NCBI RefSeq assembly: GCF_031085175.1
Contig: NZ_JAVHUY010000029.1
Location: forward strand, 1-64,000
DNA length: 64,000 bases
DNA from: Phytohabitans maris
Lineage (GTDB): Bacteria; Actinomycetota; Actinomycetes; Mycobacteriales; Micromonosporaceae
Reading direction: 5' to 3'
Each line of letters begins with the position of its first letter. Position 1 is the stretch's first letter. Below, piece after piece: positions 1 to 6,883 of this stretch. The position numbers and the translations under genes were made by a program. Under the pieces are notes generated by a model, which saw only the letters and a program-made list of their open reading frames with translations, made no database searches and was not told the DNA's origin.

Positions 1-1
1 G

Positions 2-343
2 GCTGCTCGGGCGGTGTTGCGGATCGGGTTGCGTAAGCGGGGGGAGTTGCCGGGGTTGCCGGGTGCGCCGATGTATCGGTTCCGGGAGCGGTCGATGCGG
101 GAGTATGTGGCTACGACGGGGGTGCCGGTGACGGCGGGTGGGGAGAACCGGTTCATGGACGTCGGGCTCGCGGCGGCGAATGCGCTTGGTGAGTTGGTCG
201 ATCATCTGGTGGCGTATCGGGGGCTGAGTCGGGAGCAGGCGTACGTGCTGGTGAGTGTGGCGGCGGATCTGCATATTTCGTCGGTCGTCAACATTCCGAA
301 CGTTCTGGTGTCCGCGGCGCTGCCGCTGGACGTCTTCGAGTGA
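2..343 (+). CDS. Acetamidase/formamidase family protein, C-terminal fragment (5' end outside window)
   Basis: The reading frame is open from base 2 to the TGA at 341-343, so only the last 113 residues are present. The segment MDVGLAAANALGELVDHL followed by LSREQAYVLVSVAADL and ISSVVNIPNVLVS matches the conserved C-terminal end of the acetamidase/formamidase (FmdA/AmdA) family, which hydrolyses short aliphatic amides to ammonia and the acid in the cytoplasm. The catalytic part lies upstream of the window. The first ATG in view (74) is internal, not a start. Codon use is less extreme than in neighbours, with many G-ending codons such as TTG and GGG. Nothing downstream on this strand is obviously linked, because the next 700 bp are non-coding. 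Confidence 0.8.
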   Translation, partial: AARAVLRIGLRKRGELPGLPGAPMYRFRERSMREYVATTGVPVTAGGENRFMDVGLAAANALGELVDHLVAYRGLSREQAYVLVSVAADLHISSVVNIPNVLVSAALPLDVFE

Positions 344-1060
344 CCAGACCTGCCCGGCCAGGCCCAGCTCGGCGCCGGTCGCTCCGCTGATCGTTTCCGG
401 CCGCCCGGACCACCCCTGGCTCACCGGCGCCCACCCGGATCGCTCCGTATCGGCCCGCCCGCGGCGGGCGCCGAAACCGCCGCACCGTCCGCTCAGGACC
501 GCCCAGCGTTTCCTCAGACAGGGATTCGCGCCGGTCCGCACCAGCTTTCGGCCGCATGCGCGGTCCCCGCGGAAACCTGGTGCGCGGCGGAGCGTTTCCC
601 GCGGGCACCGCTGCGGCCGTCGGCGAGCTGGCGCTCGCCGAGATCCCCGGCCTCCGCTACAAGGTCCGCGACAAAAGCCCGCCCCGGAGGAGCACAGACG
701 GGGCAGCTCCAGAGCTTCCCGCGCGCACACATCCGCCCCGACCGCGGTGCGGTGGTGAGCTGCCGTGGACACGCAGACCCTGGGCGGCAGCCGGCTCCCC
801 GCAGGGGCCGGGGTGAGATCGCCGACCGCGCAGGGTGAGGCCGCGGGAGCGACGGTCCGGACCACAACGGACATCGCGGCAGCCCAAGTCCTCTTTTTCG
901 GGGTTTGATCCTCTCCAGACGCCGACGGCCCAAGCCATCCCCGACTCGAAACCTCGCTGGGTGCCCGCGTCAAGGTCGACAAGCCGATGCGACCCGGCGG
1001 CGCCGTCCGCATGGTACGACTGCGCTAATAAGGTGCGGAACTGACAGAACGGGCGAATCG
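344..1060. other. Long non-coding region with a diverged repeat copy
   Basis: About 717 bp without a convincing gene; open frames here on both strands are compositional shadows. The right half carries the first copy of a direct repeat that recurs after the ltrA-like gene. I see no tRNA, riboswitch or clear promoter consensus. The region looks like eroded sequence. Confidence 0.6.
603..890 (+). repeat. Direct repeat flanking ltrA, copy 1 (interrupted)
   Basis: Bases 603-651 and 791-890 align with the continuous stretch 2334-2480 on the other side of the ltrA-like gene. Shared landmarks in the same order are GGGCACCGCTGCGGCCG, CGGCGAGCTG, CCGGCTCCCCGC, GGGTGAGGCCGCGGGAGC and GGACATCGCGG. In this copy about 140 bp (652-790) separates the two matching blocks. 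Both copies have the same orientation. Similarity is high by eye but not exact, so the duplication is not recent. Confidence 0.65.
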
Positions 1061-2263
1061 ATGGCGGGAAGTAGGGCGGAAGCGCTGCTGCGCAAACCCG
1101 GGCAACCGCCAGGGGCCAGCTACCTGGAACTCTTCTTCGACCTGGTGTTCGTATTCGCGCTCACGCAGCTCTCCCAGTGGCTCCTGGAGGAGATGACCTC
1201 TCGGCACCACATCGTCCTGGCCGGCCAGGCGCTGCTGTTGCTGCTGACGCTGATGATGCTCTGGTTCGCCACGGCATGGCTCACCGACCTGTTGGACCCG
1301 CGGCGGCCGGAGATCCAACTGGTGATCGCGGGCGCCATGTTCAGCGCGCTGGTGATGGCGGTCTCGCTGCCCGGGGCGTTCGGATCTCTTGGCCTGTCCT
1401 TCGCCGGCGCGTACGTCGGGGCCCACATCGGCCGCGGCCTCGTCCTCGTGGCCACGCTGCGGGGCCACGAAGCCCAGCGCCGATCGGTGGGCGCGCTGCT
1501 GTGGTTCACGCTGTCCGCCGTGCCCTGGATCATCGGCGCGACCTTCGCGCACGGTTTCGCGCGTGGAGCGTTGTGGACACTGGCGATAACCATCGAGTAC
1601 ACGGCGGTGATGCTGCTGTTCGCCCCGGTGCCGAGGATTCACCGCCCGAGGCTGGCACAGTGGCCCATCGCCGCCGAGCACATGGCCGAGCGGTACCAGC
1701 AGTTCTTCCTCATCGTCCTCGGTGAGCTGGTCGCGGTCACCGGCGCCACCGACGGGGCGCACTACCTGGAAAACGCCAGCGCCACGGCGGCGTTCTTCAT
1801 GTCGTTCGCCACCACCGTGCTGCTGTGGCTGACGTACCTCTACCGGGCCGGGGCGTTGCTGCCCGCCGCCTTCGCGGCCGTTCCCGTGCCGGCCCGCCTG
1901 GTCCGCCGCGCGTTGCTCGCTCACGTGGTCATGGTGGCCGGCATCGTCGCCACCGACGCCGGCTTCGAACTTGTCATCGCGAACCCGCGTGGATACGTCG
2001 ATCTGCCCTGGCTCTGCCTCATCGTCGGCGGTCCGGTCGCGTTCCTCGCCGGACGCGTCCTGTTCGGACACATGATATTCGCCCGCGTCTCCAAGTCCCG
2101 GGTGATCGGGGCGCTCCTGCTCGCCGGCATCTCGCCAGCGTTGATCTTCCTGCCGCCGTTGGCCATCACCATCACGGTCGCGCTCGTCCTGGCCGGCATC
2201 GTCACCTCCGACGTGGTCCTCGCCCGCGGACACCCGCCCAAACCGCCGTCACCGCCCAGCTGA
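1061..2263 (+). CDS. Low temperature requirement protein A (LtrA) family membrane protein
   Basis: A 400-residue polytopic membrane protein. The N-terminal signature YLELFFDLVFVFALTQLS (about residues 20-37) is the hallmark of the LtrA family. At least ten hydrophobic segments follow, separated by short basic loops, with the conserved RYQQFFLIVLGE motif in the middle. LtrA was named from a Listeria mutant unable to grow in the cold; its molecular activity is not established, so no function is assigned. The frame is open from 905, but the ATG at 1061 is preferred because the protein then begins just before the family signature; the ribosome site is weak. The gene is monocistronic, with non-coding DNA and matching direct repeats on both sides, which suggests it sits in a rearranged or transferred segment. 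Confidence 0.88.
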   Translation: MAGSRAEALLRKPGQPPGASYLELFFDLVFVFALTQLSQWLLEEMTSRHHIVLAGQALLLLLTLMMLWFATAWLTDLLDPRRPEIQLVIAGAMFSALVMAVSLPGAFGSLGLSFAGAYVGAHIGRGLVLVATLRGHEAQRRSVGALLWFTLSAVPWIIGATFAHGFARGALWTLAITIEYTAVMLLFAPVPRIHRPRLAQWPIAAEHMAERYQQFFLIVLGELVAVTGATDGAHYLENASATAAFFMSFATTVLLWLTYLYRAGALLPAAFAAVPVPARLVRRALLAHVVMVAGIVATDAGFELVIANPRGYVDLPWLCLIVGGPVAFLAGRVLFGHMIFARVSKSRVIGALLLAGISPALIFLPPLAITITVALVLAGIVTSDVVLARGHPPKPPSPPS

Positions 2264-2333
2264 CCGGGTCCGCGCCAAGGCTCTGGACAGATGTGCCCCG
2301 GTCCGCGTCAGCCGCGGACCGTTCGCTCCCGAG

Positions 2334-2480
2334 GGCACCGCTGCGGCCGGCGGCGAGCTGAAGCTCGCCGGGAGGCCCCGGCTCCCCGCGGGGGCCGCGG
2401 TGCGGGCGCCAACCGCGAAGGGTGAGGCCGCGGGAGCAGCGGCCCGGACCACGGCGGACATCGCGGTAGCCCAGATCTCC
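2334..2480 (+). repeat. Direct repeat flanking ltrA, copy 2 (compact)
   Basis: Continuous 147-bp version of the repeat at 603-890, in the same orientation. Together the two copies bracket the ltrA-like gene, about 1.45 kb apart. There are no terminal inverted repeats and no transposase, so this is not a complete insertion sequence. Confidence 0.65.
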
Positions 2481-2493
2481 TGCCGGGTGGCTC

Positions 2494-2610
2494 CCTCCAC
2501 ATAGGACCACCGTCAGCTTCACCCTCGGAGAACCTCACGTCCACAACCGCGAGGGCGAGAAGTGCGTCACTGCCCGCGACCTCATCCGGCCCGTCATTCC
2601 CGCCGCATAG
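2494..2610 (+). pseudogene. Possible C-terminal remnant of an unidentified gene
   Basis: The frame ending at the TAG 2608-2610 encodes a short tail containing VSFTLGEPHVHN and EGEKCVTARDLIRP, with a strong G/C preference at third codon positions, unlike the surrounding non-coding DNA. No start codon or ribosome site fits, and the upstream frame runs into repeat copy 2. It could be the stump of a gene truncated by the rearrangement that created the repeats. I do not recognise the family. Confidence 0.3.
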
Positions 2611-2756
2611 GTCTCGGCTCGGCGGGCTGCGGCTGAAGGTACGGGTCGGTGATTTCCCGTAGGGCGGCGAGCGCTTGAGCGGGATGTCGTGGCCGTGAGC
2701 GCGGTTCAACCCCCACCGCGTCAACACCCTCCTGGCCATCCGCCACCGTCGCGACC

Positions 2757-3644
2757 CTAAAGGCCTGAGTGCCGCATCGGCAGGACCGGGGCCACGTTGG
2801 TGAGGTGTTCGGACTGTTCCCATAGCCGGGCGGCGAGTGTCGCGTCGTAGGATCTGCGGCTCGATCGGACGAGGGTCGGGTGACCGCGTCGTTGCATGAA
2901 CCCGTCCGGCCCGAGGCAGGCGCCGCCGGTCAGGCCTGGCGCGGTTGCCGCGTAGAGGATCGGCAGCGCGCCCATCTGGGGAGCTTGCGCGGGCCCACCG
3001 GCAAGGAGCTTTCCCCGCAACGACGTGTCTCGGCGCTGCCCCTCGGTCGCGGCGACGCCGGGGTGCGCCGCCACCGAAATGGTCCGCCGGCCCGCCGCGG
3101 AGAGCCGTCGGTCGAGTTCGTAGGCGAACAGCAGGTTGGCCAGCTTGGACTGCGCGTAGGCCAGCCACCGCTGGTAGCGGCGGTGTTCCCAGTTCAGGTC
3201 GTGGTGAATCCGGCCGAGCACGTGCAGGCCGCTGGATACGGTGACGACGCGGTCGCGTACCCGGTTGATCAGCAGGCCGGTCAGTGCGAACGGCCCGAGG
3301 TGGTTGGTGCCGATGTGCCGTTCGAAACCGTCCGCTGTGGTGCCTTTGGGTACGGCCATGACTCCCGCGTTGTTGATCAGCACGTCGACGTCGCCGTCGA
3401 AGCCCTCGGCAAACGCGCGTACGGACGACAAGTCGGCCAGGTCGAGCCTGCGCACCTCGGTGTGCCCGTCGATCCCGTCCGCCACCGCGCGGGCCCTGTC
3501 GGGGTCCCGGCACGCCATGATCACCTTTGCGCCGGCCTCGGCGAGCACTCGGGCCGTTTCCGCGCCGAGCCCGCTGTTGGCGCCGGTGACGATCACCGTG
3601 CGACCGCTCGTGTCGGTGACGTCCGCCGCGGTCCACTTCGCCAT
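2757..3644 (-). CDS. Short-chain dehydrogenase/reductase (protochlorophyllide-reductase/retinol-dehydrogenase-like)
   Basis: A 295-residue NAD(P)-dependent oxidoreductase of the SDR superfamily. Visible motifs are the dinucleotide-binding TGANSGLG near residues 20-27, the NNAGV structural motif near residue 90, VSSG with the active-site serine, and the catalytic Y-x3-K (YAQSKLAN) about 30 residues later. ACRDPDRARAVA after the second strand is typical of the classical SDR group annotated as retinol dehydrogenase-like, and an Arg there favours NADPH. The substrate cannot be told. The ATG at 3644 is chosen because a strong GGAGGAG precedes it by 6 bp; the frame is open further upstream to 3767 but without a better site. 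A short gap separates it from the divergent VOC gene. Confidence 0.88.
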   Translation of the reverse strand: MAKWTAADVTDTSGRTVIVTGANSGLGAETARVLAEAGAKVIMACRDPDRARAVADGIDGHTEVRRLDLADLSSVRAFAEGFDGDVDVLINNAGVMAVPKGTTADGFERHIGTNHLGPFALTGLLINRVRDRVVTVSSGLHVLGRIHHDLNWEHRRYQRWLAYAQSKLANLLFAYELDRRLSAAGRRTISVAAHPGVAATEGQRRDTSLRGKLLAGGPAQAPQMGALPILYAATAPGLTGGACLGPDGFMQRRGHPTLVRSSRRSYDATLAARLWEQSEHLTNVAPVLPMRHSGL

Positions 3645-3965
3645 GTCGCGCTCCTCCGCCGCGCGCCAGACATCGCACGCTGTCGTCGGTCGCTTCCGGG
3701 ACAGTCGCGATCCGTGGTTCCACGGTGCCCGGCACCACGAGCCGACGCGTCGTGCGGCGGGCGACAACGCGGCTACCCCGCCGGGGGCAGCTCAGCGGCT
3801 CTCGTACTCCACTGGCAGTATTCGTCGGGTGCGCGAGCCAACGGGGGTTGGGTCCGCTCGCCCGGTCGGCCCGCCGGGCAAGCCGATCGACGTCGCGACA
3901 ACCCGGCGCGCCTGAACACGCACAACCGCCGCCGAACCCGGCGACCGGCCCGAAAGGAGATCATC

Positions 3966-4442
3966 ATGGACGACACCGACCAGCGGGGCCGCCAACCCGG
4001 GCGCGGGACGATCCGGCGGATGGACAACATCGCCGTCGTCGTCGACGACCTCGCGGCCGCCAAGGCGTTCTTCCTCGCGCTCGGACTGGAGCTGGAAGGC
4101 GAGGCGACAGTCGAGGGCAGCGCGGTGGATCGCCTCGTCGGGCTCGACGGAGTCCGATCGGACCTGGCGATGATGCGCACCCCGGACGGCCACGGACGGC
4201 TCGAGCTGACCAAGTACCACGCGCCGTCGAGCCGAGACGGTGACCCGCGCGCCCCGGTGAACACGCTGGGCATGCATCGCGTCATGTTCGCCGTCGAAGA
4301 CATCGACGACACCCTCGACCGCTTACGGCCACACGGCGCCGAACTCGTCGGCGAGATCGTGCGGTACGAGAACAGCTACCGGCTCTGCTACCTCCGCGGC
4401 CCCGCGGGCATCGTCGTCGCGCTGGCCGAGCAGATCAAGTGA
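3966..4442 (+). CDS. VOC superfamily (glyoxalase/bleomycin-resistance-like) protein
   Basis: A 158-residue protein with the two beta-alpha-beta-beta-beta modules of the vicinal oxygen chelate fold. The first starts at MDNIAVVVDDLAAAKAFF (about residues 19-36), the second at MHRVMFAVEDIDDTLDRL. It ends with the family-typical RGPAGIVVALAEQ, whose glutamate is usually a metal ligand. Members are metal-dependent lyases, isomerases, dioxygenases or drug-binding proteins; the substrate is not predictable. The ATG at 3966 follows an ideal AAAGGAGAT ribosome site. The gene is divergent from the SDR gene and convergent with capA, separated from it by a perfect hairpin. Confidence 0.85.
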   Translation: MDDTDQRGRQPGRGTIRRMDNIAVVVDDLAAAKAFFLALGLELEGEATVEGSAVDRLVGLDGVRSDLAMMRTPDGHGRLELTKYHAPSSRDGDPRAPVNTLGMHRVMFAVEDIDDTLDRLRPHGAELVGEIVRYENSYRLCYLRGPAGIVVALAEQIK

Positions 4443-4464
4443 CCGGTCGAGTCGATCCACCTGG

Positions 4465-4543
4465 CCGGCTTCGCCGGCGCCGGGCGACCAGCGGCTCTTG
4501 GCCGCTGGTCACCGGGTGAACGTCAGCGGCCACCGCATCAGCT
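4465..4543 (+). repeat. Repeat R1 with perfect hairpin (capA downstream side)
   Basis: About 79 bp that recur, roughly 80% identical by eye, at 5835-5913 on the other side of capA in the same orientation. The core is a perfect 10-bp stem, GACCAGCGGC (4486-4495) and GCCGCTGGTC (4501-4510), with a 5-base loop. Here it lies between convergent genes and could act as a bidirectional terminator. Its last bases overlap the end of capA. Confidence 0.75.
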
Positions 4544-5752
4544 GGCCAGGACCAGGCCGGCCCGCTGGGCGCCCCGGCTGAAGAGATATCCGCGGATCCG
4601 GTCCAGCGCCGCCCGATAGGTACTTCGCCGGCTCTCCGGCAGCCGCGGGTCAGCCAGCGCGCGGGAAAGCTCGACCAAGCGGATGTCCGGTTGCAGATCG
4701 ACCCAGGTAGGGATCGCCTCGATCTTCGTCACCGTCCACCGCCTCGGGGCCTGCTCGGTGAAGGTGACGCGGGCCATGATCCCTTCACGGTTGCCGTCGG
4801 TCGGCTCCGCGTGCCGGGCCAGTTCGTTGCCCATCCCGTAGACGACCCACTTGCCCCCGATCCGCTCGATCGGCTGGACGACGTGCGCGTGGTGCCCGAG
4901 GATCACATCGATGTACGGGGAAGCGAGCAGTTCCCGCGCCAGGTCTCGCTGATCGGCGTCCGGCTCGTGCCGGTACTCGGTGCCCCAGTGCAGGCTCAGC
5001 ACCACGATCTCGGCACCGACCGCGCGGGCCCGCTTCGCCATGGCGACGACCTTGGCCGGTTCGATCCGGTTGGCCAGCCATTGCTTGCCCGGCGGTCGGC
5101 TGAGCCCGTTGAAATGCGAGGCGTACGCCAGATGCGCCACCTTGACACCGCGGACCGTGTACACCAGCGGTGTGTTCGCCTGCTCGGCGCTGCGGAACGT
5201 GCCCGTGTGGCCGAGCTTGGCCGCTTCGAACGCCTCGATCGTCCGGACCACGCCCGCCTCACCCCGGTCGAGCGAGTGGTTGGAGGCCGTGGAGCAGCCC
5301 TCGTACCCGGCCCGCTTCACGCCCTGCAACACCTGGGGAGGCACGCTGAAGCTCGGGAACCCCTCGAACGGCCCGTCGGGACGGGCCAGCGGCGTTTCCA
5401 GGTGACAGATCGCCAGGTCGGCGCCGGAAACGGTCTGGCTCACCCCCTGGAACATCGGGAAGAAGTCGAACCCACCGCTTGTGGCGTCGCGCCGCGCCTG
5501 TTCCCAGACCGGCGGGTGGACGAGCACGTCCCCGGCGCCCAGCACGGTCAGCGTCCGAGCGCCGGCGGGGGTACTCGTCGCCGGTCCCGCACCGACCCAC
5601 TCGGCCGGCGCATTGTCCGCCGGCGCCGAGCGTGGGGAGGGCGGCCAACCGGAGCCGAAGGCGACGAACGCGATGCCGGCGACCAGCACCACGACGACCA
5701 ACACGCCGAGGCGACGGCGGCCAGGACGACGCTTGCCATCCCACACGGGCAC
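4538..5752 (-). CDS. CapA family protein (poly-gamma-glutamate-synthesis-type metallophosphatase fold)
   Basis: A 404-residue protein with a basic N-terminus and one membrane segment (LGVLVVVVLVAGIAFVAF, about residues 15-32), so it is probably an anchored extracytoplasmic protein. The CapA motifs are present in order: GDVLVH near residue 74, DLAICHLETPL, ASNHSLDRGEAG, LSLHWGTEYRHEP, VILGHHAHVVQP and YGMGNE. These line a calcineurin-like metal site. CapA proteins take part in poly-gamma-glutamate capsule synthesis or export, but actinomycete members often occur without the capBC ligase genes, and none are nearby, so the substrate is unknown. The ATG at 5752 gives the complete signal anchor. 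The gene is isolated between two copies of a hairpin repeat. Confidence 0.88.
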   Translation of the reverse strand: MPVWDGKRRPGRRRLGVLVVVVLVAGIAFVAFGSGWPPSPRSAPADNAPAEWVGAGPATSTPAGARTLTVLGAGDVLVHPPVWEQARRDATSGGFDFFPMFQGVSQTVSGADLAICHLETPLARPDGPFEGFPSFSVPPQVLQGVKRAGYEGCSTASNHSLDRGEAGVVRTIEAFEAAKLGHTGTFRSAEQANTPLVYTVRGVKVAHLAYASHFNGLSRPPGKQWLANRIEPAKVVAMAKRARAVGAEIVVLSLHWGTEYRHEPDADQRDLARELLASPYIDVILGHHAHVVQPIERIGGKWVVYGMGNELARHAEPTDGNREGIMARVTFTEQAPRRWTVTKIEAIPTWVDLQPDIRLVELSRALADPRLPESRRSTYRAALDRIRGYLFSRGAQRAGLVLAS

Positions 5753-5787
5753 GGCGCAAGGATAAGCCCGCCGTTTCGGGACCGGGG

Positions 5788-5814
5788 CATTTATCAGATC
5801 CTTGCCGGGCCAGT
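5788..5814 (+). repeat. Short element end related to those at 16926 and 60453
   Basis: The stretch with ATCAG-ATCCTTGCCGGGCCAG resembles 16932-16956 (ATCAAATGCCTTGCCGGGCCAG) and, in reverse complement, the right end of the hairpin element at 60337-60453 (AAAATCCTTGCCGGGC). No CTAG precedes it here. It is probably a degraded end of the same small repeat family. Confidence 0.4.
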
Positions 5815-5834
5815 GCGGTGGCCACTAACCTTTG

Positions 5835-5913
5835 CCGGCTTCTCCGGGCCCGGGTGACCAGCGGCCGAAGGCCGCCGGTCACCCGGTGAACGTTGGTGGC
5901 CACCGCTTTAGCT
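5835..5913 (+). repeat. Repeat R2 with hairpin (capA upstream side)
   Basis: Second copy of R1, in the same orientation. The hairpin is longer here: GGGTGACCAGCGGCC (5852-5866), loop GAA, and 5870-5884 with a single mismatch. It sits between the divergent capA and SDR starts, where a terminator would have no purpose. This argues that R1/R2 are a dispersed repeat, not just gene terminators. Confidence 0.75.
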
Positions 5914-6060
5914 CGCTCACGCGCCGTCTGACGGTGCGTCCCACGCTCTCTTCGGCGGACCTTCGTTCCCGGGTCGCCGGGACCTTGGGCCCTGCTGGAC
6001 GCGGCCCGGCTCAAGTGACGATCACCTTGTCCAGGGATCGTTTCAGCGGGTGAGGACACC

Positions 6061-6843
6061 ATGACACGTACATCTGTCGTCACAGGATCGGCGTCCGGCA
6101 TCGGTAAGGCCACCAAGGAACTGCTGGAAAGCCGCGGCGAACGGGTCATCGGCGTGGACCTGCACGGCGCGGACGTGACGGCCGACCTGACGACCGAGCA
6201 GGGCCGGGCCGCGATGGTCGACGGCGTGCGGGAGCTCAGCGGCGGGGCCGTCGACGCCGTGTACGCGGTCGCCGGGCTCAGCCAGCCGGCGCCGGCCACG
6301 GTCGCCGTCAACTACTTCGGTGCCGTCGCCACACTGGAGGGGTTGCGCCCCCTCCTGCTGACCTCGGCCGCGCCCCGCGCCGTCGTGGTCTCGTCCATGG
6401 CGGCCCTGCACCCGGTCGACGAGCCGCTGGTGGCGGCGCTCCGGGCGGGTGACGAGATCGCGGCGCTGAGCCGCGCGGAGGTCATGGCGAAGGAACCCGA
6501 GTCGCTGGGCCGGTTGATCTACAGCTCCAGCAAGCGGGCGATCTCCCAGTGGGTACGGCGGCAGGCGCCCACGGCGCTGTGGGCCGGCGCCGCCATCCCG
6601 CTCAACGCCATCGGGCCCGGCATCATCGCCACCGCGATGACGGCCGACCTTATCTCCACCGAGGAGAAGAAGGCGGCGCTGCTCGAGATGGTGCCGATGC
6701 CGCTCAACGGTGTCGCGGAGGCGGAGGCCGTGGCCCACCTCCTGGCCTGGCTCGGCGGCGTGCACAACACGCACCTGTGTGGCCAGGTGATCTACATCGA
6801 CGGTGGCAGCGACGCCGTCATCCGTGGCGACTCCATCTGGTGA
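6061..6843 (+). CDS. SDR family oxidoreductase (3-alpha-hydroxysteroid-dehydrogenase-like)
   Basis: A 260-residue short-chain dehydrogenase. It begins with TGSASGIGKAT (cofactor loop, residues 8-18) and GVDLHGADVTADL, where the Asp favours NAD(H). It lacks a canonical NNAG (AVAGLSQP occupies that place), has VVSSMAA with the catalytic serine, and YSSSKRAISQWVRR with Tyr and Lys. The long insertion before the Tyr (AALRAGDEIAALSRAE...) and the ending IDGGSDAVIRGDSIW are typical of the bacterial 3-alpha-HSD/carbonyl-reductase-like subgroup. It probably reduces or oxidises a carbonyl/hydroxyl on a small hydrophobic substrate; the actual substrate is unknown. GTGAGG precedes the ATG at 6061 at suitable spacing. 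It is convergent with the SARP gene, 40 bp away. Confidence 0.85.
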   Translation: MTRTSVVTGSASGIGKATKELLESRGERVIGVDLHGADVTADLTTEQGRAAMVDGVRELSGGAVDAVYAVAGLSQPAPATVAVNYFGAVATLEGLRPLLLTSAAPRAVVVSSMAALHPVDEPLVAALRAGDEIAALSRAEVMAKEPESLGRLIYSSSKRAISQWVRRQAPTALWAGAAIPLNAIGPGIIATAMTADLISTEEKKAALLEMVPMPLNGVAEAEAVAHLLAWLGGVHNTHLCGQVIYIDGGSDAVIRGDSIW

Positions 6844-6883
6844 AGCGGCGGCTCCCCGTCCGGTGAAGCGGTGACTTCGACCG

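Larger units (their letters stand above)
2264..2756. other. Non-coding region with repeat copy 2 and coding-like remnants
   Basis: 493 bp between the convergent ltrA-like and SDR genes. It holds the second repeat copy (2334-2480), a possible gene remnant ending at 2610, and 150 bp (2611-2756) in which I see nothing identifiable. Open minus-strand frames across it are extensions of the SDR gene in other frames. Confidence 0.55.

Noticed and set aside
344-1060. Riboswitch or structured leader before ltrA
   Set aside because: Long GC-rich pairings are possible everywhere here; no known riboswitch core was recognised, and most of the region is explained by the repeat.
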